Part shown: positions 54,667 through 63,383 of the stretch, piece after piece
Numbering within the stretch: the stretch's first letter is position 1
How the letters are laid out: each line of letters starts with the position of its first letter
Assembly: GCF_017744095.1 (NCBI RefSeq)
Contig: NZ_JAGHQX010000001.1
Coordinates: 124,001 to 188,000 of the forward strand
Length of the DNA: 64,000 nt
Direction: 5' to 3'
Source: Shimia sp. R10_1
GTDB taxonomy: Bacteria > Pseudomonadota > Alphaproteobacteria > Rhodobacterales > Rhodobacteraceae
Position numbers and translations under genes: made by a program
The notes under the pieces: model-generated
Database searches by the model: none
Seen by the model: only the letters and a program-made list of their open reading frames with translations
What the model was told of the DNA's origin: nothing

Positions 54667-55742
54667 TGGCTTATGCAGGAGTTTCATCCGCAGCTGATGC
54701 CACGGAGGGGGACCGCAGTCAGACCGCGCATCGGCTGACCTATGTGTTGCTTGGGGTGCTTGCGGTTGCCATGCTGGCCTCGCTGGCAATTGGTGCCTCT
54801 GGCACGTCGCTGTGGCAGGCATTGTGGGATGTGGCACGCGGGGCGGAGCTGTCGCTGCGCGACCGTGTGGTTCTGTTTGACATTCGTCTGCCACGTACGT
54901 TGATGGCCGCGGCTGTGGGCGCGGCGCTGGCAGTCTCAGGCGCGATGATGCAGGGGCTGTTTCGCAACCCGCTGGCGGATCCGGGGCTGATTGGCGTGAG
55001 CGCCGGTGCCGGGTTTGGCGCGATTGTTGCGATTGTGCTGGGCGGGATGCTGCCTTTGGCGCTGAGCGACGCGCTGGGATATTGTCTGGTGCCGGTGGCG
55101 GCGTTTCTGGGCAGCTGGGCCACGACACTCATTCTTTATCGCGTGTCCACGCGCAAGGGGCGTACATCGGTGGCCACCATGCTGCTGGCTGGAATTGGGC
55201 TTGGTGCGCTGACTGGGGCGGTGTCTGGCATTCTGATCTACATCGCAGATGATGCGCAGCTGCGTACGCTGACCTTCTGGGGCATGGGCTCGGTTGCGGG
55301 GGCGACCTGGTCCAAATTCTGGACGGCCGTGCCGTTGATTGCGGCGGCGATTCTCACTATTCCCTTTATTGCTAGAGGGTTAAACGGGCTGGCGCTGGGT
55401 GAGGCGGCGGCGAGCCATATGGGCATTGATGTGCAGCGCACCAAAAATGTGGCAATCCTTGCAGTGGCGGCGGCGGTTGGCGCTGCGGTGGCGGTGAGCG
55501 GTGGTATTGGTTTTGTCGGCATTGTGGTGCCGCATCTGCTGCGCCTCGCGGTGGGGCCGGACCACACCTATCTGCTACGCAATTCGGCGCTGCTGGGGGC
55601 GGCGTTGCTGCTGGTGGCGGATATCATCAGCCGGATGATCATTGCGCCTGCAGAACTGCCGATTGGCATCATCATGGCCGTCATCGGTGGGCCGTTCTTC
55701 CTTTGGATTTTGCTGCGGCGTCGCGGCATCGTGGATATGTAA
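54666..55742 (+). CDS. hmuU: Haem ABC transporter permease
   Basis: A 358-residue FecCD-type permease with nine to ten predicted membrane helices. Family markers are DIRLPRTLMAAAVGAALAVSGAMMQGLFRNPLADPGLIGVSAGAGFGA and the ABC-contact region near AVSGGIGFVGIVVPHLLRLAVGPDHTYLLRNSALLGA. It overlaps hmuT by one base (TGATG) and is three bases from hmuV. It dimerises in the inner membrane to form the haem channel. Confidence 0.95.
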   Translation: MAYAGVSSAADATEGDRSQTAHRLTYVLLGVLAVAMLASLAIGASGTSLWQALWDVARGAELSLRDRVVLFDIRLPRTLMAAAVGAALAVSGAMMQGLFRNPLADPGLIGVSAGAGFGAIVAIVLGGMLPLALSDALGYCLVPVAAFLGSWATTLILYRVSTRKGRTSVATMLLAGIGLGALTGAVSGILIYIADDAQLRTLTFWGMGSVAGATWSKFWTAVPLIAAAILTIPFIARGLNGLALGEAAASHMGIDVQRTKNVAILAVAAAVGAAVAVSGGIGFVGIVVPHLLRLAVGPDHTYLLRNSALLGAALLLVADIISRMIIAPAELPIGIIMAVIGGPFFLWILLRRRGIVDM

Positions 55743-55745
55743 GCC

Positions 55746-56531
55746 ATGTTGAAAGCCGAAAACATCACTGTGTCGTTTGGCCGCCGTGAGGTGCTGCATG
55801 ACGTGTCCTTTGCGGCCAAGCCCGGCGCGCTGACCGCGATTGTCGGGCCGAATGGATCTGGCAAGACCACCTTGCTCAAGGCGATGATTGGCGAAGTGGC
55901 ACATGGGGGCACGGTGCGGCTCAATGACGTGGATATTGCGCGTGCCAAACCCTGGGAGCTTGCGGCGATGCGTGGCGTGCTGCCACAGGCGACGCCGCTG
56001 GCCTTTCCTTTCACTGTGGCCGAGGTTGTGCGCCTTGGGCTGATGAATGGCACATCCGGTGGGAAAACCCAGCTGGTGCCAGCCGCGCTCGCGCGTGTGG
56101 GGCTGGGGGGCTATGCCGCGCGCTATTATCAGGAGCTGTCGGGTGGCGAGCAGCAACGTGTGCAGCTCGCGCGCGTGCTCACGCAGGTGTGGGAGCCCAC
56201 ACAGGACGGTGCGCCGCGCTGGTTGTTTCTGGATGAGCCGGTGTCTGCACTCGATATTGGGCATCAGCTGCTGGTGATGCAGATTGCCCGTGATTTTGCG
56301 GATGCGGGGGGCGGCGTGGTGGCGGTGATGCATGATCTGAACCTCACCGCGATGTATGCTGATGAGGTTGCATTGATCAGTGATGGCCGCGTTCTGGCGC
56401 AGGGCGCGTCTGAGGCGGTGTTCACTGATGACTTGCTGAGCAAAGCTTACCACTGCCGGGTGCAGGTCAACACGACGCCGCGCTCTGGCACGTTTTTGCT
56501 GCCGCATGTGGCACAGGCTGGGGCGGCCTGA
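55746..56531 (+). CDS. hmuV: Haem ABC transporter ATPase
   Basis: A 261-residue ABC ATPase. Walker A GPNGSGKTT (Lys40), Q-loop MRGVLPQATPLAFPFTVAEVVRLG, signature ELSGGEQQRVQLARVL, Walker B WLFLDEPVSALD and the H-loop VMHDLN are all present. It powers HmuU. The C-terminal CRVQVNTTPRSGTFLLPHV is typical of HmuV. It converges with the tusA-like gene after seven bases. Confidence 0.95.
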   Translation: MLKAENITVSFGRREVLHDVSFAAKPGALTAIVGPNGSGKTTLLKAMIGEVAHGGTVRLNDVDIARAKPWELAAMRGVLPQATPLAFPFTVAEVVRLGLMNGTSGGKTQLVPAALARVGLGGYAARYYQELSGGEQQRVQLARVLTQVWEPTQDGAPRWLFLDEPVSALDIGHQLLVMQIARDFADAGGGVVAVMHDLNLTAMYADEVALISDGRVLAQGASEAVFTDDLLSKAYHCRVQVNTTPRSGTFLLPHVAQAGAA

Positions 56532-56538
56532 TTTCGGG

Positions 56539-56778
56539 CTATGCCTCTGATGCGGCGGCACCTTTTTGAATGGTGAAAAACAGGGTGCCGTCTGATTCAC
56601 TCATGCCAAGAAACTGATGGCCCGCTTCGTTGCAGAAATGCGGCACGTCCACGATGGCGGCAGGGTCATCCGCGATGAGCTGCACCTTGGCGCCATCTTT
56701 GAGAGGTTCCATACGTTTGCGCAGGCGCAAGACGGGCAGGGGGCACAAGAGGCCGAGAGCGTCGATTTCCAAATCCAT
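56539..56778 (-). CDS. TusA-type sulfur carrier protein
   Basis: A 79-residue TusA/SirA-family protein with the active Cys12 in LGLLCPLPVLRLRKRM. The family carries persulfide sulfur for tRNA thiolation or cofactor synthesis; other members work with DsrE-like proteins or in redox control. Its divergent neighbour (93 bases away) is CcdA, so a link to thiol or sulfur handling in the envelope is possible but not proven. Confidence 0.9.
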   Translation of the reverse strand: MDLEIDALGLLCPLPVLRLRKRMEPLKDGAKVQLIADDPAAIVDVPHFCNEAGHQFLGMSESDGTLFFTIQKGAAASEA

Positions 56779-56870
56779 AAAATCACATAAGCGCGATGTT
56801 TCGGTGTGTCCACAAGGTTGTTACCGAAGCATGGGTGACCTTGGGCGAGAGATGACCTAAGTGTGGCAAC

Positions 56871-57623
56871 ATGTTTGGAATTGATATCATCGACGCAGGG
56901 CTGCTCCCTGCCATGTTCGTGGCGCTGATGGCGGGGACCATCTCGTTTCTGAGCCCCTGTGTGCTGCCGATTGTGCCGCCCTATCTTGCCTATATGAGCG
57001 GCATGAGTATGTCGGAGATGACGACGCAGCAGGAAGCGCGGCGCAAAGTGATCCTGACCGCACTGTTCTTTGTGCTGGGGCTGTCCACTGTGTTCCTGTT
57101 CCTTGGGTTCACGGCCTCTGCCTTTGGCGCGTTTTTCCTGCAGAATCAGGAGCTTTTCAGCAAGATCGCGGGCGGCATCGTGATTGTATTTGGCCTGCAC
57201 TTCCTGAACGTCTTCCGCATTCCCTTCCTAGACCGGGAGGCCCGGATTGAGACCGGAGATTCTGGCGGATCGGCTTTTGGGGCCTATGTTCTGGGGCTGG
57301 CCTTTGCCTTTGGCTGGACGCCCTGCATTGGGCCACAGCTGGGTGCGATTCTGTCGATTGCGGCGAGCGAAGCCTCTATCACGCGCGGGACCGTGCTGCT
57401 GGGGGTATATGCCGCAGGGCTGGGCATTCCGTTCCTGCTGGCGGCGGTGTTCCTCAATCGTGCGATGGGCGTGATGAACAAAATCAAGCCGCATATGGGC
57501 ACAATTGAAAAAGTGATGGGCGGGCTGCTGTTGTTTGTCGGCGTGATGCTGGTGACCGGAGCATTCTCCACCTTCTCTTTCTGGCTGCTGGAAACCTTCC
57601 CGGCACTTGCAACACTCGGATAA
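56871..57623 (+). CDS. ccdA: Cytochrome c biogenesis / thiol transporter CcdA
   Basis: A 250-residue CcdA (DsbD-beta type) protein with six predicted membrane helices. The two redox cysteines Cys30 (SPCVLPIVPPYLAYMSG) and Cys152 (GWTPCIGPQLGAILSIA) lie in pseudo-symmetric helices. It moves electrons from cytoplasmic thioredoxin to the periplasm for haem attachment to apocytochrome c or for disulfide correction. The family is common as a single gene in Rhodobacterales. The next gene starts 55 bases downstream. Confidence 0.93.
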   Translation: MFGIDIIDAGLLPAMFVALMAGTISFLSPCVLPIVPPYLAYMSGMSMSEMTTQQEARRKVILTALFFVLGLSTVFLFLGFTASAFGAFFLQNQELFSKIAGGIVIVFGLHFLNVFRIPFLDREARIETGDSGGSAFGAYVLGLAFAFGWTPCIGPQLGAILSIAASEASITRGTVLLGVYAAGLGIPFLLAAVFLNRAMGVMNKIKPHMGTIEKVMGGLLLFVGVMLVTGAFSTFSFWLLETFPALATLG

Positions 57624-57645
57624 GACTTAATTTTGCCGAACTGAG

Positions 57646-57678
57646 GGGCTATGCTCTCTTCAAAGGAGAGAGCAGCCC
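57646..57678 (+). promoter_or_regulatory. Hairpin partly masking the ribosome binding site of 57679
   Basis: GGGCT (57646-57650) pairs with AGCCC (57674-57678), and GCTCTCT (57653-57659) with AGAGAGC (57667-57673), with a two-base bulge and the loop TCAAAGG. The AAGGAG ribosome binding site is half in the loop, half in the stem, and the start codon follows the stem directly. It may tune translation, for instance with temperature. Confidence 0.55.
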
Positions 57679-58899
57679 ATGGGTGAGACCCCCCAACACC
57701 AGAGCGTGCGCAAGCGCCGTGTGTTTTACATTCCCGGATATGACCCGATCCACCCGCGCCGCTACCGCGAGCTTTATCGCAAAGAGGGCGCGGCGCAGGC
57801 GGATGTTTCGGGCTATGCGCTGACGCTTTCCCCGAAAAAACCGGGTGCTGGGCCGTTTGGCTGGCATGTGAATGGATGCTTTCAAGGTATTGAAAGTGAG
57901 GCAGATTTTGAGGTTTTGATCTGGTCCGATATTGTCAAGGACAGCATGGATCAGGGGATTGCGGCAACTTACGTGCAGCTTGTGCGCACGGCCTGGGTCT
58001 ACATCGGCAGTGGGGCGCTGTGGCGTCTGATGAAACTGCGCAAAGGCCCTGTGATTGCCGCGCTTTATCCGGTGATCTTCCTGATTTTGCAGCTGATGTT
58101 TGCCTTGGCTGTGGCCTGGGGCATTGGGGCGCTGCTCGCGCTTGTATTGCCGTGGTGGAGCAAGCTGTTGGGTCTTCTGGTGGTGGTGCCAATCCTCAAG
58201 TGGTTTCAAAAGCACGACGGGAAGGTTTTTGCCTATTACTTGATGCATGACTACGCCTATTCGGCGGCCACGAAAGGCGCGAATGCGCCAGAGCTTGAGG
58301 CGCGGATTGAGACGTTTAAAGACCGCATCGCAGAAGCGCTGACAAGTGATTGTGAGGAAGTTCTGGTGGTGGGCCATTCCAGCGGGGCGCATCTGGCGGT
58401 ATCGGTGTTGTCCGATCTGATCCGCGATGGTCTGTTGCCCCAAGATGGGCCGAGGTTGGCGTTTCTGTCGCTTGGACAGGTTGTGCCTATGGTGTCTTTC
58501 CTGCGTGATTCCAATCGGTTGCGGAGGGATCTTACATATCTGTGTCAGCGGGAGGACATCACTTGGGTGGATGTGACCGCGCCCGGAGATGGCTGTGCCT
58601 TTGCCCTGTGTGATCCTGTGTCGGTGACGGGCGTGGCGCCAGAGCGTGGCAAGCGCTGGCCGCTGGTGGTGTCAGCGGCGTTTACGCAGACGTTGAGTGA
58701 GGCGCGGTGGAAAGAGCTGCGCTGGCGATTTTTTCGGCTGCATTTTCAATATCTTTGCGCCTTTGATCGGCCGGGAGACTATGACTATTTTCAAATCACG
58801 GCTGGGCCGATGAGCTTGGCAGAGCGATATGAGGGGCGACAGCCGTCGAAATCGCGGATTGAGACGCCGGTGAACCGATACACACAGGGGGCGCAATGA
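57679..58899 (+). CDS. Membrane-associated alpha/beta hydrolase
   Basis: A 406-residue protein with a nucleophile elbow VVGHSSGAH (Ser234) and therefore an alpha/beta hydrolase fold; the N-terminal FYIPGYDPIHPRRYREL is the expected first strand. Two hydrophobic segments at about 123-155 and 160-175 are inserted before the elbow, so it is likely membrane-bound. It overlaps the P450 gene by four bases, which suggests joint action, for example on a lipid or a terpenoid ester. The substrate is unknown. Translation may be controlled by the hairpin at 57646. Confidence 0.75.
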   Translation: MGETPQHQSVRKRRVFYIPGYDPIHPRRYRELYRKEGAAQADVSGYALTLSPKKPGAGPFGWHVNGCFQGIESEADFEVLIWSDIVKDSMDQGIAATYVQLVRTAWVYIGSGALWRLMKLRKGPVIAALYPVIFLILQLMFALAVAWGIGALLALVLPWWSKLLGLLVVVPILKWFQKHDGKVFAYYLMHDYAYSAATKGANAPELEARIETFKDRIAEALTSDCEEVLVVGHSSGAHLAVSVLSDLIRDGLLPQDGPRLAFLSLGQVVPMVSFLRDSNRLRRDLTYLCQREDITWVDVTAPGDGCAFALCDPVSVTGVAPERGKRWPLVVSAAFTQTLSEARWKELRWRFFRLHFQYLCAFDRPGDYDYFQITAGPMSLAERYEGRQPSKSRIETPVNRYTQGAQ

Positions 58900-60242
58900 T
58901 CCCGCCCAAACCCACACCGCGGCCGGACAAAGTCTCGCTGCGCCAGTATGTTCGGCTGTTTCGGCAGGATTTGCTCTCGGCACAGCCACAGCGGCTGTAT
59001 CGTGCGTGGATGGCAGAATTTCGCACGCCGTTTTTCCGCTCCTATATGATCAATCAGCCGTCTCTGATCCAGACGGTGCTGAAAGAGCGGCCGGATGATT
59101 TCCCAAAGTCGGAGCGGGTGAGCGAGGGCTTGCGGCCGTTGCTGGGGCAATCTGTGTTTTTGACCAATGGCGAGACGTGGAAGCGGCAGCGGCGGATTAT
59201 TGACCCGGCGTTTGAAGGGGGGCGGCTGCGTGACACCTTTCCTGCGATGTGGGCGGCAGCGGAGTCTGCGGTGGCGCGGATCGACAAGCGCGTTGATCAA
59301 GATATTGAAATAGAAGAAGAAACCAGCCACGCGGCGGCGGATGTTATTTTTCGCACGCTGTTTTCGATCCCGATCGAACATAAAGTGGCTGGGCAGGTTT
59401 TCAGCGAATTTCGCAGCTATCAGCGCAGTGCGCCGATTGTGAACCTGGGGGCGTTTTTGCCTCTGCCGCGTTGGTTTCCGAGGTTTTTTCGCAAAGACAC
59501 CAAACGCACTGCTGCCAGCATTCGGGCTTTGATTACGGGGCTGACTGAGGCGCGTATGGCGGCGATTGACGCCGGGACGGCGCCCAATGATCTGGCCACC
59601 AAGATCATGACAACGGTGGATCCTGAAACAGGAAACCCGTTTGATACCAATGAGATGGTCGATCAGGTGGCGATCTTCTTTCTGGCTGGGCATGAGACCA
59701 GCGCCTCTGCTTTGGCCTGGGCGCTGTATCTATGTGCGCTTTATCCCGAGTGGCAGGAGAAGATTGCAGAGGAAGCGCAGGGATTGGAGGCGGATTTTGC
59801 AGCGATCAGCCGCCTGAAAATCAGTCGGGACGTGTTCCGTGAAGCGCTGCGGCTCTATCCACCGGTGCCGATGATGGTGCGGGAATCCACGTGCCCGGAA
59901 CAGTTTCGGGATCGGGAGATTCGTGAAGGATCTCAGATTGTTATCTCCCCCTGGCACTTGCACCGGCAGGAGCGGATTTGGGACAATCCAGATGGGTTTG
60001 ACCCAACGCGCTGGCAGACGGAGAACGGCAAGACATGTGCGCGGGAGGCTTATGTGCCTTTCTCGGCGGGGGCACGGGTTTGTACCGGTGCGGGCTTTGC
60101 CATGGTCGAAGGGGTGCTGATGCTCTCGATGATCTTGAAGCATTTCCGACTGACGCCTGTGGGGGCGCCACCCGTGCCGATTGCCCATCTGACGGTGCGG
60201 TCGCGCGATGGTATTAACCTGCGGATCGAACGGCGCAGGTGA
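58896..60242 (+). CDS. Cytochrome P450
   Basis: A 448-residue cytochrome P450. The haem ligand Cys396 is in FSAGARVCTGAGFAMVEG; the I-helix oxygen-activation motif is LAGHETSASALAW; the K-helix ExxR is in FREALRLYPPV. The full-length soluble P450 needs a ferredoxin and reductase, which are not next to it. Subfamily and substrate cannot be named from the sequence. It overlaps the hydrolase gene by four bases (ATGA). A run of three hairpins follows. Confidence 0.93.
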   Translation: MIPPKPTPRPDKVSLRQYVRLFRQDLLSAQPQRLYRAWMAEFRTPFFRSYMINQPSLIQTVLKERPDDFPKSERVSEGLRPLLGQSVFLTNGETWKRQRRIIDPAFEGGRLRDTFPAMWAAAESAVARIDKRVDQDIEIEEETSHAAADVIFRTLFSIPIEHKVAGQVFSEFRSYQRSAPIVNLGAFLPLPRWFPRFFRKDTKRTAASIRALITGLTEARMAAIDAGTAPNDLATKIMTTVDPETGNPFDTNEMVDQVAIFFLAGHETSASALAWALYLCALYPEWQEKIAEEAQGLEADFAAISRLKISRDVFREALRLYPPVPMMVRESTCPEQFRDREIREGSQIVISPWHLHRQERIWDNPDGFDPTRWQTENGKTCAREAYVPFSAGARVCTGAGFAMVEGVLMLSMILKHFRLTPVGAPPVPIAHLTVRSRDGINLRIERRR

Positions 60243-60253
60243 AGCGGGAGAGA

Positions 60254-60321
60254 GGGGCGCTGCCCCTGACACCGCAAGCGGTGTCCACCCCGGGATATTT
60301 CAAGAATGAGAAACCGGGGTG
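60254..60321. repeat. Three consecutive hairpins after the P450 gene
   Basis: GGGGC/GCCCC (60254-60266), GACACCGC/GCGGTGTC (60268-60275 with 60278-60285) and CACCCCGG/CCGGGGTG (60286-60293 with 60314-60321) stand side by side. TGTTTT follows the last one. This resembles REP-type extragenic elements common after genes in Rhodobacterales and may end transcription of the P450 pair. Confidence 0.7.
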
Positions 60322-60402
60322 TGTTTTGTACTTAGCCCGATCGCTCAGGCCCGATATCGTTGGTCAGTCACGCTGCGGGCGCAGGGGGAGGCGCGCCTGT
60401 GA

Positions 60403-62223
60403 TCACTTGCTCTCTTCATACCACCAGACGCTGGGCAGCCATTCGACGCCGTCGCCATAAATGGGGAGGGTGTCTGGGAAATGTAGGTTCTTGTCATGCG
60501 CGACGCGGCCCACGGCATAGTTCCAGATCGGGATCACATAGCGGCCCGTGCTGAGCACGCGATCCAGTGCGCGGGTGGCGGCGATGAAATCTTCCTGTGA
60601 ATTGGCGGTCAGCATTTCGGTGATCATAGCGTCAATGGCCGGTGACTGGACGCCCATGAAGTTGCGCGAGCCGTTCTGCTCTGCTGCGTCAGAGCCCCAA
60701 TAGAGGCGCTGTTCATTGCCAGGGCTGAGGGAGAGGGCGCGGCGGTAGTTGGTGATGTCAAAATCAAAAGCGCCGGTGCGCTGCTTGTATTGTGCGCCAT
60801 CCACCAGTGTAACGGCGACATCAATGCCGAGCGCCTCCAGCGCCTTTTTGTAGATGTCGATGATGGCCTTGTTCTCGGTGTCGCCTTGCGTGAGCAGGAT
60901 CTCCAAGGTGAGGTCTTCGCCAGCGCTGTTTTGCATTTTGCCGTCGACCACGCTGTAGCCTGCGGCCTCCATCAGCGACATGGCCTTGCGCAGGTTTTTG
61001 CGGTTGCGCACAGAGCCATCTGATTCGGGCAGGCTGTAGCCCTCCAGCGCCTCAGCGGGCAGATCTGCGGCGAAAGGTGCCAACAGTTCTGCAACGCGGC
61101 CTGTGGCCGGGCCGTCTTGCATCCCAAGCAGAGAGCCAGAGAAGAAGGAGGTGATGCGCGGCTGACGCCCGCCTGTCATGGTGTCGTTGATGAATTCAAA
61201 GTTGAACACATGCATCAGCGCGTCGCGCACACGGATGTCATCGAGCGGCGCGCGGCGGGTGTTGAGCACCAGACCGGTGATGCCGGAGGGTTTTTCATGC
61301 GGGATTTCTGATTTCACCACATCGCCGGACTGGGCCAGCGGGAAGTCGTAGGCCGCTGCCCATTTTTCGGCGTTGAACTCGCGCACATAGGAAATTTCAC
61401 CCGCTTTGAAGGCTTCAAACATCACAGAGGTGTCGCCGAAGAAATCAATTTTGATTTCGTCAAAGTTGTGTGTGCCATTGCGGAAAGGCAGGTCTGCGCC
61501 CCAGTAATTGTCATCACGGCTGAGCGTGACAAAGCGGCCTGCCTCAAAATCCGAGACCACATAGGGGGCCGTGCCCAAAGGGATGTCCTGCAAAGTGGTG
61601 TCTTCGAAGGATTTCCCGTCAAATTGCGCCTTCTTCAGAATGGGGCGCAGACCGGCGATAAGGGCGAGCTCACGATCATCAGTGTTGAAGGTGATGCGCA
61701 CAGAACGCGGGCCTGTGGCTTTGATGCTGTCAACCTGTTGCCAGAACCCGAGATAGCGGGGGTGCCCGACGGTGCCGAGGGTTTCATAAGACCAGATCAC
61801 ATCTTCGACAGTGACCGGGGATCCATCAGAGAATCGCGCCTCTTCGCGCAGGGTAAATTCCACCCATGAGCGATCTTCTGGTGTCTCAATCGATTCGGCC
61901 AGGAGCCCGTAAAGGGCGAATGGTTCGTCCCAGTTGCGCCCCATGAGAGATTCGTAGGCAAAGAAGCGTAGCTGCCAGGGCACAGTGCCTTTGCGCACAA
62001 ATGGGTTGAGGGAATCAAAGCTGCCGCCATTGCCGGTGACCACACGCCCGCCCTTTGGGGCCTCTGGGTTGGCATAGGGTAGGGACACAAAATCCTGTGG
62101 CAGGGCTGGGTCGCCATACATAGCGATGCCATGACGGGGCTCCGCATGGCTGGAAACCCCAATAAATGAGAGCGCAAGCACAGTGGCTGCGTGAGTGACT
62201 TTGGGGAAACTGATTGGTGCCAT
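60403..62223 (-). CDS. ABC transporter periplasmic binding protein, family 5
   Basis: A 606-residue extracellular solute-binding protein (OppA/MppA-like). A signal peptide covers about residues 1-27 (ATVLALSFIGVSSHAEP). The domain then shows HGIAMYGDPALPQDFVSLPYANPEAPKGGRVVTG, LAESIETPEDRSWVEFTLREEARFSDGSPVTVEDVIWSYETL and PLAQSGDVVKSEIPHEKPSGITGLVLNTRRAPLDDIRVRDALMHVFNFEF, all family blocks. Oligopeptides, murein peptides or other small ligands are possible. The permease and ATPase genes are not in the window, so it may be an orphan or serve a distant transporter. Confidence 0.9.
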   Translation of the reverse strand: MAPISFPKVTHAATVLALSFIGVSSHAEPRHGIAMYGDPALPQDFVSLPYANPEAPKGGRVVTGNGGSFDSLNPFVRKGTVPWQLRFFAYESLMGRNWDEPFALYGLLAESIETPEDRSWVEFTLREEARFSDGSPVTVEDVIWSYETLGTVGHPRYLGFWQQVDSIKATGPRSVRITFNTDDRELALIAGLRPILKKAQFDGKSFEDTTLQDIPLGTAPYVVSDFEAGRFVTLSRDDNYWGADLPFRNGTHNFDEIKIDFFGDTSVMFEAFKAGEISYVREFNAEKWAAAYDFPLAQSGDVVKSEIPHEKPSGITGLVLNTRRAPLDDIRVRDALMHVFNFEFINDTMTGGRQPRITSFFSGSLLGMQDGPATGRVAELLAPFAADLPAEALEGYSLPESDGSVRNRKNLRKAMSLMEAAGYSVVDGKMQNSAGEDLTLEILLTQGDTENKAIIDIYKKALEALGIDVAVTLVDGAQYKQRTGAFDFDITNYRRALSLSPGNEQRLYWGSDAAEQNGSRNFMGVQSPAIDAMITEMLTANSQEDFIAATRALDRVLSTGRYVIPIWNYAVGRVAHDKNLHFPDTLPIYGDGVEWLPSVWWYEESK

Positions 62224-62302
62224 CGCCTGAACAATCCTATGGGTGGTTTCTTGTGGTTGTTCAAAAAGTAACGAGGGATTTGAGGCTTATCAAACTTTTA
62301 GC

Positions 62303-62331
62303 TTGGAGGTCGGCGCGAGAACGCTTATAAC
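62303..62331 (+). promoter_or_regulatory. Sigma-70-like promoter of the candidate small RNA
   Basis: TTGGAG (62303-62308) and TATAAC (62326-62331) are spaced by 17 bases. Transcription would start near 62338. No gene of usable length follows before the terminator. Confidence 0.5.
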
Positions 62332-62337
62332 AAGATC

Positions 62338-62413
62338 ACTGCTCGATAGGTTTCTTGCCTGTATGAAACCTGCCTCAATAACTTCACGCCCGCTTCGCGC
62401 GGGCGTTTTTTTT
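62338..62413 (+). ncRNA. Candidate small RNA with terminator
   Basis: About 75 bases between the solute-binding protein gene (-) and the 3-hydroxybutyrate dehydrogenase gene (+). AGGTTTC (62348-62354) pairs with GAAACCT (62365-62371) around a 10-base loop; a single-stranded linker with GCCTCAATAACTTCA follows; CGCCCGC (62387-62393) pairs with GCGGGCG (62399-62405), and T8 ends the unit. A promoter-like pair of boxes stands upstream. No plus-strand gene lies upstream that would need this terminator. The layout is that of a trans-acting Hfq-type RNA; no known family was recognised. The rest of the 352-base gap (62224-62302, 62414-62575) shows nothing distinct except a short TTTGA/TCAAA inverted repeat at 62279. 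Confidence 0.55.
62387..62413 (+). terminator. Strong terminator of the candidate small RNA
   Basis: A 7-bp GC-only stem, TTCGC loop and eight T residues: an ideal rho-independent terminator on the plus strand. Confidence 0.9.
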
Positions 62414-62575
62414 GGCTTACTGCCCGCCGTTTGAGCATGCAAATCACAAGGTCCGGAATGGGCGGTCTGCCGCCTACGTAAGACTACGGTGCAAGGTGGA
62501 ATTCCCTTATTTTGCGAGTGCAGCATGGTATGGTGCGGCCAAGATTTTGACAGTCGTAGAGGGAAGGGCTGAGGC

Positions 62576-63349
62576 ATGACTATGAAAGGCAAGAGCGCAA
62601 TCATCACCGGATCCAATTCGGGAATCGGTTTGGGTGTTGCGCGGGAGCTGGCGCGAGTCGGGGCGGATGTGGTGCTCAATTCATTCACGGATCGGGAGGA
62701 AGATCACGCGTTGGCGGCGGATATCGCAGCCGAGTTTGGCGTGTCTGCGCGCTATATTGCGGCAGATATGTCACAAGGCGATCAGTGCCGGGCGTTGATT
62801 GAGGAGGCTGGCGGTTGTGACGTGTTGGTCAACAATGCGGGCATTCAGCATGTCGCTCCGATTGATGAGTTCCCAACGGAAAAATGGGACGCGATCATTG
62901 CGATCAATATGAACTCGGCGTTTCATACCACGGCGGCGGCGTTGCCGCACATGCGCAAACGGGGCTGGGGTCGGGTGATTAATATCGCCAGCGCCCATGG
63001 TTTGACCGCATCCCCCTATAAGGCGGCGTATGTGGCGGCCAAACATGGCGTGGTGGGCATGACCAAGACTGTGGCGCTGGAGACCGCAGAGGAGCCGATC
63101 ACCTGTAATGCGATTTGCCCGGGTTACGTGCTGACCCCATTGGTGGAGGCGCAGATCCCCGACACCATGGAGAAATACAACATGGGCCGCGAAGAGGTGA
63201 TCAAGAAGGTGATGCTGGAGCGTCAGCCGAGCCGGGAATTTGCCACGGTGGAGCAGCTGGGCGGCACGGTGGCCTTTCTGGCGAGTGACGCCGCCGCGCA
63301 GATCACCGGCACCACAATCAGCGTGGATGGCGGTTGGACTGCTTTGTAA
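62576..63349 (+). CDS. bdhA: 3-Hydroxybutyrate dehydrogenase
   Basis: A 257-residue short-chain dehydrogenase converting 3-hydroxybutyrate to acetoacetate with NAD+. The cofactor motif TGSNSGIGLG, the NNAG motif, Ser139 (INIASAHG), Tyr152 and Lys156 (YVAAK) form the active site; KAAYVAAKHGVVGMTKTVALE and ITCNAICPGYVLTPLVEAQIP are specific to the hydroxybutyrate group. It serves the use of stored polyhydroxybutyrate. A patatin-like gene follows after 34 bases, a pairing seen in other Rhodobacterales. Confidence 0.95.
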   Translation: MTMKGKSAIITGSNSGIGLGVARELARVGADVVLNSFTDREEDHALAADIAAEFGVSARYIAADMSQGDQCRALIEEAGGCDVLVNNAGIQHVAPIDEFPTEKWDAIIAINMNSAFHTTAAALPHMRKRGWGRVINIASAHGLTASPYKAAYVAAKHGVVGMTKTVALETAEEPITCNAICPGYVLTPLVEAQIPDTMEKYNMGREEVIKKVMLERQPSREFATVEQLGGTVAFLASDAAAQITGTTISVDGGWTAL

Positions 63350-63383
63350 TTTTTTAATTATTTCAATTTTTTAGGAGGGTTTC

